DNA from: an uncultured Marinicella sp.
Lineage (GTDB): Bacteria > Pseudomonadota > Gammaproteobacteria > Xanthomonadales > Marinicellaceae
DNA: 64,000 bases
Assembly (NCBI GenBank): GCA_947502595.1
Contig: CANNAM010000005.1
Span: forward strand, 1 to 64,000
Direction: 5' to 3'
Shown: positions 28,401-35,737 of the stretch, piece by piece
Layout of the letters: each line of letters starts with the position of its first letter
Numbering within the stretch: the first letter of the stretch is position 1
Notes under the pieces: generated by a model
Databases searched by the model: none
What the model saw: only the letters and a program-made list of their open reading frames with translations
Told to the model about the DNA's origin: nothing
Program-made: the position numbers and the translations under genes

Positions 28401-30054
28401 CAACTTAGCTGGCAGCACAGCGGGTTGGTCATGTGCAGATAATTCAGCGGCCAACACCACCTGCACCTTGAATGTGGGTTCATTGGCGGCTGGCGCACCG
28501 GCATTAACGGTACAGTTTGCAGTTAATGTCATCGATCCTTTGCCTTCTGGAGCCGATCAAATCATCAACACTGCCAGCATAGCCGATGATGGCAACAACG
28601 GCGCAGACACCGACCCCAACAACAACAGCGATGGTGACAGCACCACAATTGGTGCGGCTCCTGATTTGTTGATCACCAAAACTGATGTTTCTAATTTGGT
28701 TGATGCAGGTGGCGTCATTGTTTACCAACTCAGCTATCAAAACATTGGTAACCAAGATGCCACTGGTGTGGTGATCACCGAAACTGTGCCTAACAACACA
28801 ACCTTTAACCTGGCTGCCAGTACCAATGGTTGGAGTTGTGCAGACAATGCCCCTGCTGCCAGTACCTGTACTTTAGCAGTCGGTGCTGTAGCTGCTGGTG
28901 ATGCGGCAGTGGTTGTTCAGTTTGCAGTGAATGTACCTAACCCAATACCAGCTGGTGTCGATACTGTAACTAACTATGTGAGTATTGGCGACGATGGCAA
29001 CAATGGTGATGATGCAGACCCGACCAACAACGATGACGATGAGGACACCACAATTGGTGCCTTTCCAGACTTAAGCATCAGCAAGACCGACAACGATGTC
29101 ACCGCAGGACCTGGCGATGTAGCCGTTTATCTTTTGACTTACGCCAACAATGGCACCCAGGACGCCACTGGTGTAATCATTACGGAAACGGTGCCTGTTG
29201 ACACCACATACAATGCCGCTGGCAGTACAGCTGGTTGGTCCTGTTTGCCATCCAATGCAGCCGGTAGTATATGTACATTCACTGTTGGCAATTTAAATGT
29301 TGGCGTCTCTGGTTCCCTTAACTTTGCTGTACAAGTGGATGATCCGTTACCTACTGGCGTTAATGCAATCTTCAATACAGTATCCATCGAAGATGATGGC
29401 AGCAATGGAGATGACAGCAACCCAGATGACAACAGTGATGACGAACAAACCAGTGTCTTACTGAACCCACCCGTTGGCATCAAAGTAGGCAGCTTAAGTG
29501 CCCATGACCCCTATTTGATTGAATGGACTTTCTATTGGTTCAACCCATACAACAACCGTGATTTACCGGTGTTTATTTTTGACCCAATACCAGCTTCAAC
29601 CCAGTACGTTGCCGGCAGTGGTAGTTGTACAGCCACTGGCAGCAGCACCTGTTCGGTACCAACGTACAACTCAAGTCTGAATCAACTGGAATTAACCGCC
29701 ACGATTGCTCCGGACATGGGTGCTCCAATCAATGCGACAGTTGATCAATTGAATAATGAGGTTGTCATCACCTTCGAAACCAGGGTTGTTGGTTCAGTGA
29801 ACGGTATCGTGATTGCCAACCAAGCACTGGCTAATTGGGATGAAGACAACGACGGCGACCCCAACAATGATGCCAATGATGGCCAACCTCCTGTAGTTAC
29901 TGATGCCCCAGAAACGCCAGAGGTGGGCGACCCTACTTTGGTCAGGTCTGCAGCCCGTGTGCCAACATTAGACTGGTGGTCTTTACTGACTTTAATAGGT
30001 TTATTTGGGGCAACATTCTGGTACCGCAATCGACGTCGTGGACTGGCTGTGTAA
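19453..30054 (+). CDS. Giant exported DUF11-repeat protein with IPTL-CTERM-type tail
   Basis: About 3,533 residues from the ATG at 19453; a GTG three codons earlier is possible. A signal peptide (cut near FHAFG) is followed by roughly 22 beta-sandwich domains of the DUF11/'conserved repeat' type. Each opens like PDLTITKT...AGDxIxYxI and ends near NNSDDExT. In the middle, two domain variants alternate, one with ADAGDTI and one with LTIGEEVTY...LPEG. The C-terminus is VPTLDWWSLL, a hydrophobic helix and RNRRRG, the IPTL-CTERM layout that directs anchoring or release by an exosortase. An internal stretch is duplicated almost exactly. Likely a surface fibre or adhesin; no enzyme domain seen. A terminator follows. 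Confidence 0.88.
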   Translation: MKTKILLALSVLSFHAFGQVPSVAPIADQSDFPGNTVCTSATLTNTGDPGFGPYLRVIVPTGLSISSSNLFGQAINFNNVGVFGPPPPPSNELIDPITGDVITGNENDTFYVLQPPIGSVVSGGVPLDLEVCFDIDPTAPVNTAVPVEITPVYEFGDTATGDNGPVIGAPISFNVTPILVVFNKQQNAPESERPPGPDWPVTYTLTTQVASNNTVDAVVINDVLPAGFVLDVSSINVVGGNNCTLQTSNPLNVTCDSIDGTGGTDLTITYTGYFGDILNANTCAVSLQTNNATFNADFSGVAIPQETGTQSISVEHLTIQKSVDDSTLIPSQTVTFTLNIQLNEYATANNLQLTDVLPDGYTFQAGSETSSLGAISAAVANNVPSNGQTTLDFDLTGIAGNINGGSPAITVTYQAQVDQTYFNAIDPILASDELTNTVNATYGLTGGASSCDNASAVTTIIDPVLVSKEVLNPQPFYMPGDTVTYRLSLAVPSGDTNGVVFADFLPLPVFDATTVNTTYGVDVTVAPTDTLGLVPISIVTDGTTNSVTINWPDIDTNSPQVLAVDLAVTIVDSPFADNLSLSNLLQVRTENSGLIEATAVAPVLILVRAPDLTITKGVLAADQGTIAPLPAVLPVAGNLIGADANDSITYQITVENTGGADAHNVLISDPVVPGLTACSIDAVTDGTGAPLTYTGDLATGISLTNPLPANDDNPIGGGAPFSTDTALVNITCAVAADAVFNSTYTNTATVTYAAVDTGPSFPTQQDSATFTTTSPVIDKTILQVLPDVDGVPGTITVGETIQYQVVITLPEGQGNNAQLVDLLDNGLVFQNFNSLTPSTGLVSSVGFPTALANASLLGTRNGLIDFGTVNNNNNNNGTPETITVVYTVLVEDSGAISNGVQRNNRADFITDTSNDRDRAPNRTVTEPSITMNKSAAPSNADAGDVITYTITVTNNGNSPAFDVALEDLLADPDLSLVATSVVTSQGIVTTGNTAGDTTVLVDIGTLGIGASASITFSATLSNTVISGDSVSNTATVTNYNSIPGGGRIYPDVDDTAVVSIAAATTAKTVLGATSTEQSDGISTRGDVNLVDLTIGEEVTFEITTTLAEGVSPSVIITDNLPNDGTGQMEYVSASVFSVGSNLTPTIAAPPPVPSGTSSVSFDFGSVTNAEDGSVGPEDEIVILVTGRVTDIANNVGIEELINRVQVQFNTGLNATAEASIEVVEPVLTIDKTSTTTTADAGDTITFVMTVDNLLTNNTSANAFDVTLTDNIPAGLTFAGNLTTDSGLAPTTLSQAAGIITATWTNYPIGSVTVISFDVTVDNSVAPDQMIQNTAEIEWTSLPGVSVHERTRTDDDAHSITIGETGLDKAVIGTSEPSTGTSVNGGEDDLTIGEEVTYQFIVTLPEGTTPNAVVTDQLPTVSNILSVVSSRIVSIGGRLTPTSGTPGDAGIATDSDLDSYDDRVQWFLGDVFNNPDGLDNSDDQLLFEVVALVVDEAINQGGANDVVNTATLSYTGGSIAGTALVDLVEPRLNVSKATVPVTVLADAGDTIDFRITIDHIPTSTADAFSLVLTDMLPSPGVSWIDDSAVNFSSTCGAVVNSTGDPNIVFTINQLALSTGSCTIDYKVTVDLEVKPGTSYSNNVELQYDSTPVYVAGATRRTLDAASASFNIGVPSIEKTVTSTSLNDTGTGIGDMATEDLAIGELVDYTITITVPEGTSNNATLQDNVPVTSSGGAMEIVSAAVTFIGNNISTTLPGTPGLSNTDGDGLNDQVLFDFGNIINTPDMVVNQNDQIRVTVTARITDNPVNSAVETLINDALFTYGLNGFTISDSADVELVEPNLGLSKSMGAPVGLVVPIQLILNNTGGTASAYDLTLVDVLSDSMWDLSTITATSIPSGFNFAVTPGPGAGESTVTITSTGALPDSSIEPNEVLIFGFTAEIRSDIPFPTSIVNTVTLTEASSLPGVDPGERDYSDLVATDTLQLAALNSTKTDALLIDNGTAGQANPGDTLRYTVVIENSGNGDATSVVFSDAPDANTTLVVGSVTTTLGTVTTGNSGTDGAVVVDIGTLVGNSTVTITFDVTIDNPFPQAVTEISNQGLIESNEFPPFDTDDPDTVADDDPTITPIDAGHDLTVSKDDGGVTAMAGDTVIYLISYANIGDQNSTGVVLTETVPNNSTFNASSSTAGWTCPNGAPSSTVCTLAVGNLAGGSSGTANFAIDVFDPKPSGVTQILNTVTIADDGNNGPEDDTSNNSGQDTTPIDAAPDLSIIKTSSGANVSPGDVLVYTLSYQNIGTQDATGVVITDAVPNNTSFNAAGSTAGWSCANNDPAPTACSFNLGSVAAGAPATAIQFAVNILNPLPSGVTQISNTASIADDGNNGADTDPSNNSDDESNTVVAVPDLIVSKDDGGITVGAGDTIPYTISYQNIGNQEATGVVLTETVPANTAFNAGSSDAWVCTPNINAGSSCTLAVGAVLGGGAGGTATFAVDVVAPKPSGVTMINNTVSIADDGNNGAEDTSNNSGSDNTPVEAAPDLTITKTAQMSVIDAGQVLIYDLVYANIGTQDATGVVITETVPVHSTFNLAGSTAGWSCADNSAANTTCTLNVGSLAAGAPALTVQFAVNVIDPLPSGADQIINSANIADDGNNGADTDPNNNSDGDSTTIGAAPDLLITKTDVADPVTAGNVIVYQLGYQNIGNQDATGVVITETVPVYTTFDAAGSTAGWSCANGAPAATVCTFNVGAVAAGDPAQVVLFAAAIDDPLTDGVELVNNSASIADDGNNGADADPSNNSDDESNTVVAVPDLIVSKDDGGITVGAGDTIPYTISYQNIGNQEATGVVLTETVPANTAFNAGSSDAWVCTPNINAGSSCTLAVGAVLGGGAGGTATFAVDVVAPKPSGVAMINNTVSIADDGNNGAEDTSNNSGSDNTPVEAAPDLTITKTAQMSVIDAGQVLIYDLVYANIGTQDATGVVITETVPVHSTFNLAGSTAGWSCADNSAANTTCTLNVGSLAAGAPALTVQFAVNVIDPLPSGADQIINTASIADDGNNGADTDPNNNSDGDSTTIGAAPDLLITKTDVSNLVDAGGVIVYQLSYQNIGNQDATGVVITETVPNNTTFNLAASTNGWSCADNAPAASTCTLAVGAVAAGDAAVVVQFAVNVPNPIPAGVDTVTNYVSIGDDGNNGDDADPTNNDDDEDTTIGAFPDLSISKTDNDVTAGPGDVAVYLLTYANNGTQDATGVIITETVPVDTTYNAAGSTAGWSCLPSNAAGSICTFTVGNLNVGVSGSLNFAVQVDDPLPTGVNAIFNTVSIEDDGSNGDDSNPDDNSDDEQTSVLLNPPVGIKVGSLSAHDPYLIEWTFYWFNPYNNRDLPVFIFDPIPASTQYVAGSGSCTATGSSTCSVPTYNSSLNQLELTATIAPDMGAPINATVDQLNNEVVITFETRVVGSVNGIVIANQALANWDEDNDGDPNNDANDGQPPVVTDAPETPEVGDPTLVRSAARVPTLDWWSLLTLIGLFGATFWYRNRRRGLAV
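26608..27479 (+). repeat. Internal duplication in the giant DUF11 gene, copy 1 (872 bp)
   Basis: This stretch recurs at an offset of 1,209 bases with only three base differences that I can find (ACC/GCC near 26944; two near 27363-27373). Identity extends through synonymous positions, so the duplication or a gene-conversion event is very recent. It covers two DUF11 domains and the start of a third. Confidence 0.9.
27817..28688 (+). repeat. Internal duplication in the giant DUF11 gene, copy 2 (872 bp)
   Basis: Second copy of the 872-bp block. The 337 bases between the copies (27480-27816) correspond to a third domain, whose counterpart after copy 2 has diverged. The full period is therefore three domains (403 codons), of which only two are near-identical. 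Confidence 0.9.
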
Positions 30055-30082
30055 TACCCACAGCCAACAATAAAAGGTGAGT

Positions 30083-30108
30083 AAAAACCCAGCTTTTGCT
30101 GGGTTTTT
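30083..30108 (+). terminator. Rho-independent terminator after the giant DUF11 gene
   Basis: A perfect stem (AAAAACCCAGC / GCTGGGTTTTT) around a TTTT loop, ending in a T-run. It lies 29 bases after the stop codon and is nearly symmetric. Confidence 0.9.
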
Positions 30109-30208
30109 ATTTGCTTGTTAAAAATACAATAATGAGTGAACTGCACTGTACTTTAATTTTTAAACATCATCACCATATTAACTACTCACAATCACTTGAG
30201 AGCAGCAC

Positions 30209-30691
30209 ATGACAACATTTTATGATTTATCCGCAACCACATTGACCGGACAGGAACAATCGCTAGAAGCTTATAAGGGCAAAGTTGTATTGGTGGTGAA
30301 TACCGCCAGTAAATGTGGCTTGACGCCGCAGTATGAAGGTTTACAAGAACTGTATGAAGAATACCAAGCACAAGGTTTGGAAATTTTGGGCTTTCCTTGT
30401 AACCAATTTGGTCAACAAGAACCTGGTGATGGCGACCAAATCAGTGAATTTTGTGAAATCAATTACGGAGTTAATTTCCCGATGTTTGGCAAAATTGATG
30501 TCAATGGTAAAAACACCCACCCAGTATTTGAACACCTGAAAGAAGAATTGCCAGGCACTTTGGGCAAAAACATCAAATGGAACTTCACCAAGTTCCTGAT
30601 TGGTAAGGATGGTCAAGCCATCAAGCGTTTTGCACCAACCACCAAGCCAGCCGACCTTAAAAAACACATCGAAAAAGCCTTGGCAGCTTAA
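30209..30691 (+). CDS. Glutathione peroxidase family protein (BtuE-like)
   Basis: 160 residues. The peroxidatic residue is Cys36 (ASKCGLTPQYE), not selenocysteine. It is followed by the conserved FPCNQFGQQEPG segment, whose Gln belongs to the catalytic tetrad, and by KWNFTKFL supplying the Trp. There is no signal peptide, so it is cytoplasmic. Bacterial Cys-type members usually use thioredoxin and sometimes glutathione to reduce hydroperoxides. It stands alone after a terminator. Confidence 0.93.
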   Translation: MTTFYDLSATTLTGQEQSLEAYKGKVVLVVNTASKCGLTPQYEGLQELYEEYQAQGLEILGFPCNQFGQQEPGDGDQISEFCEINYGVNFPMFGKIDVNGKNTHPVFEHLKEELPGTLGKNIKWNFTKFLIGKDGQAIKRFAPTTKPADLKKHIEKALAA

Positions 30692-30813
30692 TAATTAATG
30701 ACTACAAATAAGCCTTGATTCAGTTTCCTAATCAGTTCCTGGATTAAGGCCAGCTCAAGCTCACCTATTTTTAGAACGTCCGACAGTTTTCATGTAAGCA
30801 GTTCTGCTGTAAA

Positions 30814-31305
30814 TCAATGTGCATGAACATCAGCCTTTGGTTGAGCTTTGAAATGCGGAAACCTATGTTGTGCGTGCACTTGATGACAGTTGCCACAAGA
30901 CTCAAGCAGTTGACTGTAATAAAAAGCCACCAGCTCAGGCTTTTTATTGGCAGCCACATGCTGCAACATACCCGCATAATAATGAAACTGTTGATCTTGT
31001 TGCAAAAAATCAGCAGGTAGCAAGGTGTGTAATTGGTGCATTTGCTGATCAGTCAACTTTTGCTTGAGGATGAAACTGTTTTCAATTTGGCGGGCCAAAT
31101 TTTCAACTTGCTTAAAGTCACCAGCAGCACTGAAGGTAAGCATGTCCTTCATACCTGCTTCAATGGCACGCATTTCCTGCTGTAATAACGCCCTCAACTC
31201 AGGGTCTAATTTTTCAACAGCACTTATGGAATCATCAGTCCTTGCCCCGGAAAAAACCACCAACAAACACAATATAATCACAACTTTTATCCACATATTA
31301 ATCAC
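30814..31305 (-). CDS. Cytochrome c'-like monoheme protein
   Basis: 163 residues. A signal peptide or anchor (about residues 5-20) is followed by a helical region with alternating charged residues. A single heme site CGNCH (Cys137, Cys140, His141) sits close to the C-terminus. A helical bundle with a C-terminal CxxCH is the layout of cytochrome c'/c-556. A His-rich end (HAQHRFPHFK...HAH) is unusual and could bind metal. An internal Met at residue 4 is an alternative start. Function beyond electron transfer or gas binding cannot be judged. It is convergent with the glutathione peroxidase gene. Confidence 0.7.
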   Translation of the reverse strand: MINMWIKVVIILCLLVVFSGARTDDSISAVEKLDPELRALLQQEMRAIEAGMKDMLTFSAAGDFKQVENLARQIENSFILKQKLTDQQMHQLHTLLPADFLQQDQQFHYYAGMLQHVAANKKPELVAFYYSQLLESCGNCHQVHAQHRFPHFKAQPKADVHAH

Positions 31306-31967
31306 CCTATTCTAATTAGTAACCAATCGCCACAAGCAAAACCTATTCAGCACTGTTTGAGCCGTGAACGAAAGTTTAATTTATTTTACCTCTTTGGCTA
31401 CAAACCGCCATGCCTTTCTTGTATTTTCAGGCTTAAATAGAAGCAAATTGCATGCGGTTATTAATTGAATGAGCGGAAAATTACCATTGAAAAGCAAAAA
31501 TACAGTATTTAAATAATCTGCACTGAGCACCGCAATCTTATGTTTTATCTGGCAACCAACAGAAACCTGTTCGAACCGGTGCATTGATGTCAAAGCAACT
31601 TTTGGGTAATGACTTACTTGCAATCAATCGTGGCACAGTGGGGATGGGTTCTTTGTAAGTCAGCGACATTATTTTCAAAGATGATTTAGAAACCACTGTT
31701 AAGATGAAAAGAAAACCGCTGAAGCAATATTGCCAGCACATTGTTTCAGTACTTGATTATATTCAACAGCAACTGCGTGAACCAGCAATGTGCGTGCAGT
31801 TGCGGTTTACTATAACCGCTCCAATAGGTACATCATATTTAGGGTACTGGGTTAGTTGTGAAGCTAACTAGGTACATTGACAGAAAGCCGGAGGAACATA
31901 GCAAAACTGGAGCTGTGAACAGCTGTACATCAGCAGTAACTACAACAAAGTTTAAATAAATCAATAA
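31306..31967. other. Long non-coding stretch (662 bases)
   Basis: No intact gene is supported here. Two short minus-strand frames (about 80 and 67 codons) overlap each other and look like nothing known. A 55-codon plus-strand frame resembles the start of an AraC-family DNA-binding domain and is listed as a possible remnant. Short palindromes (for example AGCTGTGAACAGCT near 31912) occur towards the right end. The stretch may be a decayed gene. Confidence 0.45.
31704..31871 (+). pseudogene. Possible remnant of an AraC-family regulator
   Basis: A 55-codon frame whose first part, HIVSVLDYIQQQLREP, resembles the opening helix of AraC-family DNA-binding domains (VLDYIxxHLxEPLSLExLA). The similarity stops after that point, and no helix-turn-helix continuation is seen in this frame. 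The neighbouring frame reads AVAVYYN a little further on, loosely like an effector-binding domain. A decayed gene is a reasonable but weak reading. Confidence 0.25.
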
Positions 31968-32234
31968 TCAGCGCAGCTGGCTGTCTTTACTGGCACGTCG
32001 ATTGATGGCACTGTTGGCACCGGCTGTTGCTTCAAGCTCGGCCTGACAGCTGATACAATGCTGAACACCTGGCACTGCGGTTCGTCGGACTTCAGGAATG
32101 GGCAAATCACACTCAACACAAAACTCGGCTGACTCACCTTTATTTAAACGGTTCCTGACCTGTTCCAACGCTTCCTCTACGCTGGCATCAATTTGATCTT
32201 GTACCGCGCCATCACGCGCCCAACCGCTTGCCAT
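31968..32234 (-). CDS. ybiI: DksA/TraR-family zinc finger protein YbiI
   Basis: 88 residues from the ATG at 32234, preceded by AGAGG at 8 bases. A GTG three codons upstream is less likely, since the family starts MASGWA. The C4 zinc finger is formed by CVEC and CISC, and the family C-terminus NRRxSKDSQLR is intact. It closely follows the layout of E. coli YbiI, a short TraR/DksA homologue lacking the long coiled coil of DksA. The exact role is unknown; binding near the RNA polymerase secondary channel is inferred from the family. Confidence 0.88.
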   Translation of the reverse strand: MASGWARDGAVQDQIDASVEEALEQVRNRLNKGESAEFCVECDLPIPEVRRTAVPGVQHCISCQAELEATAGANSAINRRASKDSQLR

Positions 32235-32342
32235 ACCATACACCTCTCATCTGTCAATATAATCAGCCCCCCAAGACATGGTAAGGCTGCGCCGTATGCT
32301 AAATTTTACCACAATCTAATTTTCTTCAAGTTTGACAGCAAC

Positions 32343-32786
32343 TCAGGCGTAAGGATTGGCTATACCCAAACCAGCCAACAACTCAATTTCCAGCGCTTCC
32401 ATGAGTTCCGCTTCGGCTTCATCAATGTGATCATAACCTAGCAAATGCAATACCCCATGTATGCTCATATGGGCCCAGTGATGATCGGGTATTTTATTTT
32501 GTGCTGTGGCTTCATGTGCGACCACAGCAGCACAAATCGCCAAATCTCCGAGGTGATTAGATGCAACAAATTCGGGTACATCTGCTGGGAATGACAAGAC
32601 ATTGGTCGGTTGCTCTTTACCACGGTAAGTGTGATTCAGTTGTTGGCTTTCAACGGCATCAACCACTTTGATACAAACTTCGCCAGTGACCTTGAGCTTT
32701 TCTGCAAGCCGATTCAGCCAGCTTTGAAACTGGGCGGCATCCGGTGCGCTGAGGTTTTCATTATTGATGAGTTCGAGCTGTATCAT
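32343..32786 (-). CDS. ybeY: Endoribonuclease YbeY (rRNA maturation)
   Basis: 147 residues. The zinc-binding signature HGVLHLLGYDH provides His110, His114 and His120. YbeY is a single-strand-specific endoribonuclease involved in 16S rRNA 3' end maturation and ribosome quality control. Its ATG overlaps the end of the PhoH-like gene by 4 bases. The order miaB-ybeZ-ybeY is conserved across gammaproteobacteria. The downstream corE/ybeX-type transporter often found next is not present; the next gene is ybiI on the same strand. Confidence 0.95.
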   Translation of the reverse strand: MIQLELINNENLSAPDAAQFQSWLNRLAEKLKVTGEVCIKVVDAVESQQLNHTYRGKEQPTNVLSFPADVPEFVASNHLGDLAICAAVVAHEATAQNKIPDHHWAHMSIHGVLHLLGYDHIDEAEAELMEALEIELLAGLGIANPYA

Positions 32787-33769
32787 TCACCGTGTTTGGC
32801 AGGTTTTTGGTTGTCGTAGGCATCAACGATTTTTTGCACCAATGAGTGCCTGACCACATCTTTTGATTTGAACCAGCTGAAACTGATGCCTTTGATGTCC
32901 TGTAAAATTTCCATGGCATGTTTTAACCCAGATTTCTCCCCTGGTCTTAAATCCACTTGAGTGATGTCACCAGTGACGACCACTGTGGTATTGAAACCTG
33001 TACGGGTCAAAAACATTTTCATTTGCTCAACTGTGGTGTTTTGCGCTTCATCCAAAATCACATAAGCATCGTTCAGTGTACGGCCTCGCATGAATGCCAA
33101 CGGCGCGACTTCAATTTCATTTTTTTCGAGCATTTTTTCGACCTTATTGTGACCCAACATGTCGTACAAAGCGTCGTACAGTGGGCGTAAATACGGGTCA
33201 ACTTTTTCGCTCAAATCACCAGGCAAAAATCCTAAACGCTCACCAGCTTCAACAGCAGGTCGCACCAACACCAAACGGCGCACTCGGTCAGTAACGAAAG
33301 CCTCCACTGCACAGGCCACGGCCAAATAGGTTTTTCCGGTGCCCGCTGGACCTATGCCAAAATTAATGTCATGGGTCACGATGTTATGCAGGTATTCTTT
33401 TTGATTGTCTGAACGGCCTGTAATCACCCCTGCTTTGGTTTTAATTGCCACTTCTTGGGGTTCGTAATCAGGCTTGCTGGCATTGCCAGCTAAAATCACG
33501 TGCACAATCTCTGGACTCAAAGCCTCTTTGCGGGCTTCCTGGACCAATAAATTAAGCATTTTAGCGGCATGTTTAACGTTTTTTTCTTCACCTTGCACTT
33601 GAAATTGATTGCCACGGGCATGAATTTCGGTGGTGGTGTGTTCAGCCAGTTGCTTGAGGTGGGCGTCATGTCGGCCATATAAGTTAACTAAGCTACCTGC
33701 ATTCAAGTCCTTGAATTCCATGTTACGGACGGTGGCTTGTTTTTCCTGCCTATTTATTTCATTCATCAT
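32783..33769 (-). CDS. ybeZ: PhoH-like ATPase YbeZ
   Basis: 328 residues. Walker A is GPAGTGKT (140-147) and Walker B is VILDEAQN (DEAQ about 240-243), typical of PhoH-family P-loop ATPases. An N-terminal KH-like segment precedes the ATPase ([19 protein letters not shown], about 45-63). YbeZ is a partner of YbeY in RNA processing. The gene overlaps miaB by 11 bases upstream and ybeY by 4 bases downstream, so the three are one operon. Confidence 0.94.
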   Translation of the reverse strand: MMNEINRQEKQATVRNMEFKDLNAGSLVNLYGRHDAHLKQLAEHTTTEIHARGNQFQVQGEEKNVKHAAKMLNLLVQEARKEALSPEIVHVILAGNASKPDYEPQEVAIKTKAGVITGRSDNQKEYLHNIVTHDINFGIGPAGTGKTYLAVACAVEAFVTDRVRRLVLVRPAVEAGERLGFLPGDLSEKVDPYLRPLYDALYDMLGHNKVEKMLEKNEIEVAPLAFMRGRTLNDAYVILDEAQNTTVEQMKMFLTRTGFNTTVVVTGDITQVDLRPGEKSGLKHAMEILQDIKGISFSWFKSKDVVRHSLVQKIVDAYDNQKPAKHGE

Positions 33770-35105
33770 CTATCAATACACGGCCTCTTAAAGAGTTTCT
33801 CAAAGCTTCTGTGATAACCACATCCACCATTTGGCCTACCATCCGCTGTGGACCTGCGAAGTTAACCACACGGTTGTTTTCGGTTTTACCCGACAGTTCA
33901 TCATCTGACCATTTTGAAGTACCTTCAACCAAAATCCTTTGGGTGCTGCCCACCATGGTTTGACTGATTTCAGCAGCCATGTCATTGATGGTACTTTGTA
34001 AACGCTGCAAACGGGCTTTCTTTTCATCCAACGACACCAAGTCAGGCATTGATGAGGCTGGTGTACCAGGACGTGCAGAATAGATAAAACTGAAACATTG
34101 GTCAAAACCAATGTCAGTGATCAGTTTCATGGTGGCCTCAAAATCACTGGCAGTCTCACCTGGGAAACCGACGATGAAATCTGAAGAAAGACTGATGTCC
34201 GGTCTGACTTCACGCAATTTACGGATTGTTTGCTTGTATTCTAAAGCGGTATGCCCGCGTTTCATCATTGATAAAATGCGGTCCGAACCACTTTGCACTG
34301 GTAAATGTAGATAATTTGCCAATTCAGGCACATCACGATACGCTTCAATCAAGCCATCAGTGAATTCAACTGGATGAGATGTGGTGAAGCGAATGCGTTC
34401 AATGCCTTCAATGGCTGCCACGTAATGAATCAACAAGGCCAAATCAACCACTTCACCATCATGCGATAAGCCGCGGTAGGCATTGACGTTTTGACCCAAT
34501 AGGTTAACTTCTTTAACGCCCTGCTCTGCCAACTTCATGATTTCAGCCAACACCCCATCCAAAGGACGTGACATTTCTTCACCACGGGTATAGGGCACCA
34601 CGCAAAAAGAACAGTATTTACTGCAACCTTCCATGATTGAAACAAAAGCCGATGGCCCGTCTTTACGCGGCTCAGGTAAATTATCGAACTTTTCTATTTC
34701 GGGGAATGAAATATCCACCTGAGGTTTTTGTTCGGTATTCCTTTGATTCAACAGTTCTGGTAACCGGTGAATGGTTTGAGGTCCAAACACCAAATCCACA
34801 TAAGGTGCACGTTTAATGATGGCTTCACCTTCTTGAGAAGCCACACAACCGCCAACACCAATGATGACATCAGGATTTTTTTCTTTGATTTTTCGCCAAC
34901 GGCCTAATTGAGAAAAAACCTTTTCTTGGGCTTTCTCCCTGATTGAGCAAGTGTTGATTAAGATCACATCGGCCTCTTCTTCAACATCTGTGATGCTTAA
35001 GCCATGTGACTTTAATAACACATCTTGCATTTTGTCAGAATCGTACTCATTCATCTGACAACCGTGGGTTCTGATAAAAACTTTACCGCTCATAAGCTTG
35101 TTCAT
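33759..35105 (-). CDS. miaB: tRNA-2-methylthio-N6-dimethylallyladenosine synthase MiaB
   Basis: 448 residues. The N-terminal UPF0004 domain holds Cys16, Cys53 and Cys87, which bind the auxiliary iron-sulfur cluster. The radical SAM motif CSKYCSFC supplies Cys161, Cys165 and Cys168. A C-terminal TRAM domain ends the protein. MiaB adds the methylthio group to i6A37 of tRNAs reading UNN codons. It overlaps the Nudix gene upstream by 23 bases and ybeZ downstream by 11. A Met at residue 5 is an alternative start. Confidence 0.96.
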   Translation of the reverse strand: MNKLMSGKVFIRTHGCQMNEYDSDKMQDVLLKSHGLSITDVEEEADVILINTCSIREKAQEKVFSQLGRWRKIKEKNPDVIIGVGGCVASQEGEAIIKRAPYVDLVFGPQTIHRLPELLNQRNTEQKPQVDISFPEIEKFDNLPEPRKDGPSAFVSIMEGCSKYCSFCVVPYTRGEEMSRPLDGVLAEIMKLAEQGVKEVNLLGQNVNAYRGLSHDGEVVDLALLIHYVAAIEGIERIRFTTSHPVEFTDGLIEAYRDVPELANYLHLPVQSGSDRILSMMKRGHTALEYKQTIRKLREVRPDISLSSDFIVGFPGETASDFEATMKLITDIGFDQCFSFIYSARPGTPASSMPDLVSLDEKKARLQRLQSTINDMAAEISQTMVGSTQRILVEGTSKWSDDELSGKTENNRVVNFAGPQRMVGQMVDVVITEALRNSLRGRVLIDDE

Positions 35106-35676
35106 TTATTCTATCAACTAATTGTACAATGATTTGTGCAGTAAGACCCCAAATCACATCATTTTTATATTCAAAAACATAGTAGTGCCTGTTACCAAAC
35201 GGCGTTTTCACTTTGTTTTTGACTCTGTTATTCCGATCTTGAAAAAACCTGAAAGGTACACCAAAGGCACGATCAACTTCATTAGGCTCAATAACCAATT
35301 GAGACAAATCTTTAATCTCACCCACAAAAGGCGTTACATGAAAACCACTGATGGACGGCAAACCATCCAAAAAACCCCACAAATCAATGTGCATTCGAGG
35401 CACCCCGATCTCTTCTCGCGTTTCGCGCAGGGCTGTGTGCCTGATGTTCTTATCCTGTTGTTCATAGGCACCGCCAGGGAAACTGACTTGTCCAGAGTGG
35501 TGTTTTAAATTGGCAGTGCGTTGAGTTAAAAGCACCCAAGGTTCATCGTCTTTCCAATAGAAAGGGAATAGTACAGCAGCGGCTCGCTCCATGTCACCTG
35601 GAGAACCTAACCACAATGATTCATCAATCAAATCCTGATTGAGATGTGGTTTAACCAAACGACTGAATTTATCCAT
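35083..35676 (-). CDS. Nudix hydrolase, NudL/CoA pyrophosphatase type
   Basis: 197 residues with a complete Nudix box ([24 protein letters not shown], about 68-91 with catalytic Glu85, Glu88 and Glu89). It is preceded by [19 protein letters not shown], the NudL/CoAse signature region. NudL-type enzymes cleave CoA and related nucleotide diphosphates into 3',5'-ADP and 4'-phosphopantetheine. Substrate assignment is from family resemblance. It is the first gene of the operon leading into miaB, and a terminator lies directly upstream at 35687-35712. Confidence 0.88.
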   Translation of the reverse strand: MDKFSRLVKPHLNQDLIDESLWLGSPGDMERAAAVLFPFYWKDDEPWVLLTQRTANLKHHSGQVSFPGGAYEQQDKNIRHTALRETREEIGVPRMHIDLWGFLDGLPSISGFHVTPFVGEIKDLSQLVIEPNEVDRAFGVPFRFFQDRNNRVKNKVKTPFGNRHYYVFEYKNDVIWGLTAQIIVQLVDRINEQAYER

Positions 35677-35686
35677 CTACCTAACT

Positions 35687-35712
35687 AAAAAAGGCAAGTT
35701 TAACAACTTGCC
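35687..35712 (-). terminator. Rho-independent terminator after the FKBP isomerase gene
   Basis: On the minus strand, GGCAAGTT / AACTTGCC form an 8-bp stem with a 4-nt loop, followed by TTTTTT. It separates the FKBP gene from the Nudix-miaB-ybeZ-ybeY operon. Confidence 0.88.
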
Positions 35713-35737
35713 CCTTGATCGTGCTTTTGGGATAGGG

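Noticed and set aside
26608-28688. Tandem repeat considered as a CRISPR-like array
   Set aside because: The repeat unit is an open reading frame of two protein domains, far longer than CRISPR repeats and without spacers.
31538-31741. 67-codon minus-strand frame in the 662-base gap
   Set aside because: No recognisable family, overlaps another weak frame and lacks a ribosome binding site.
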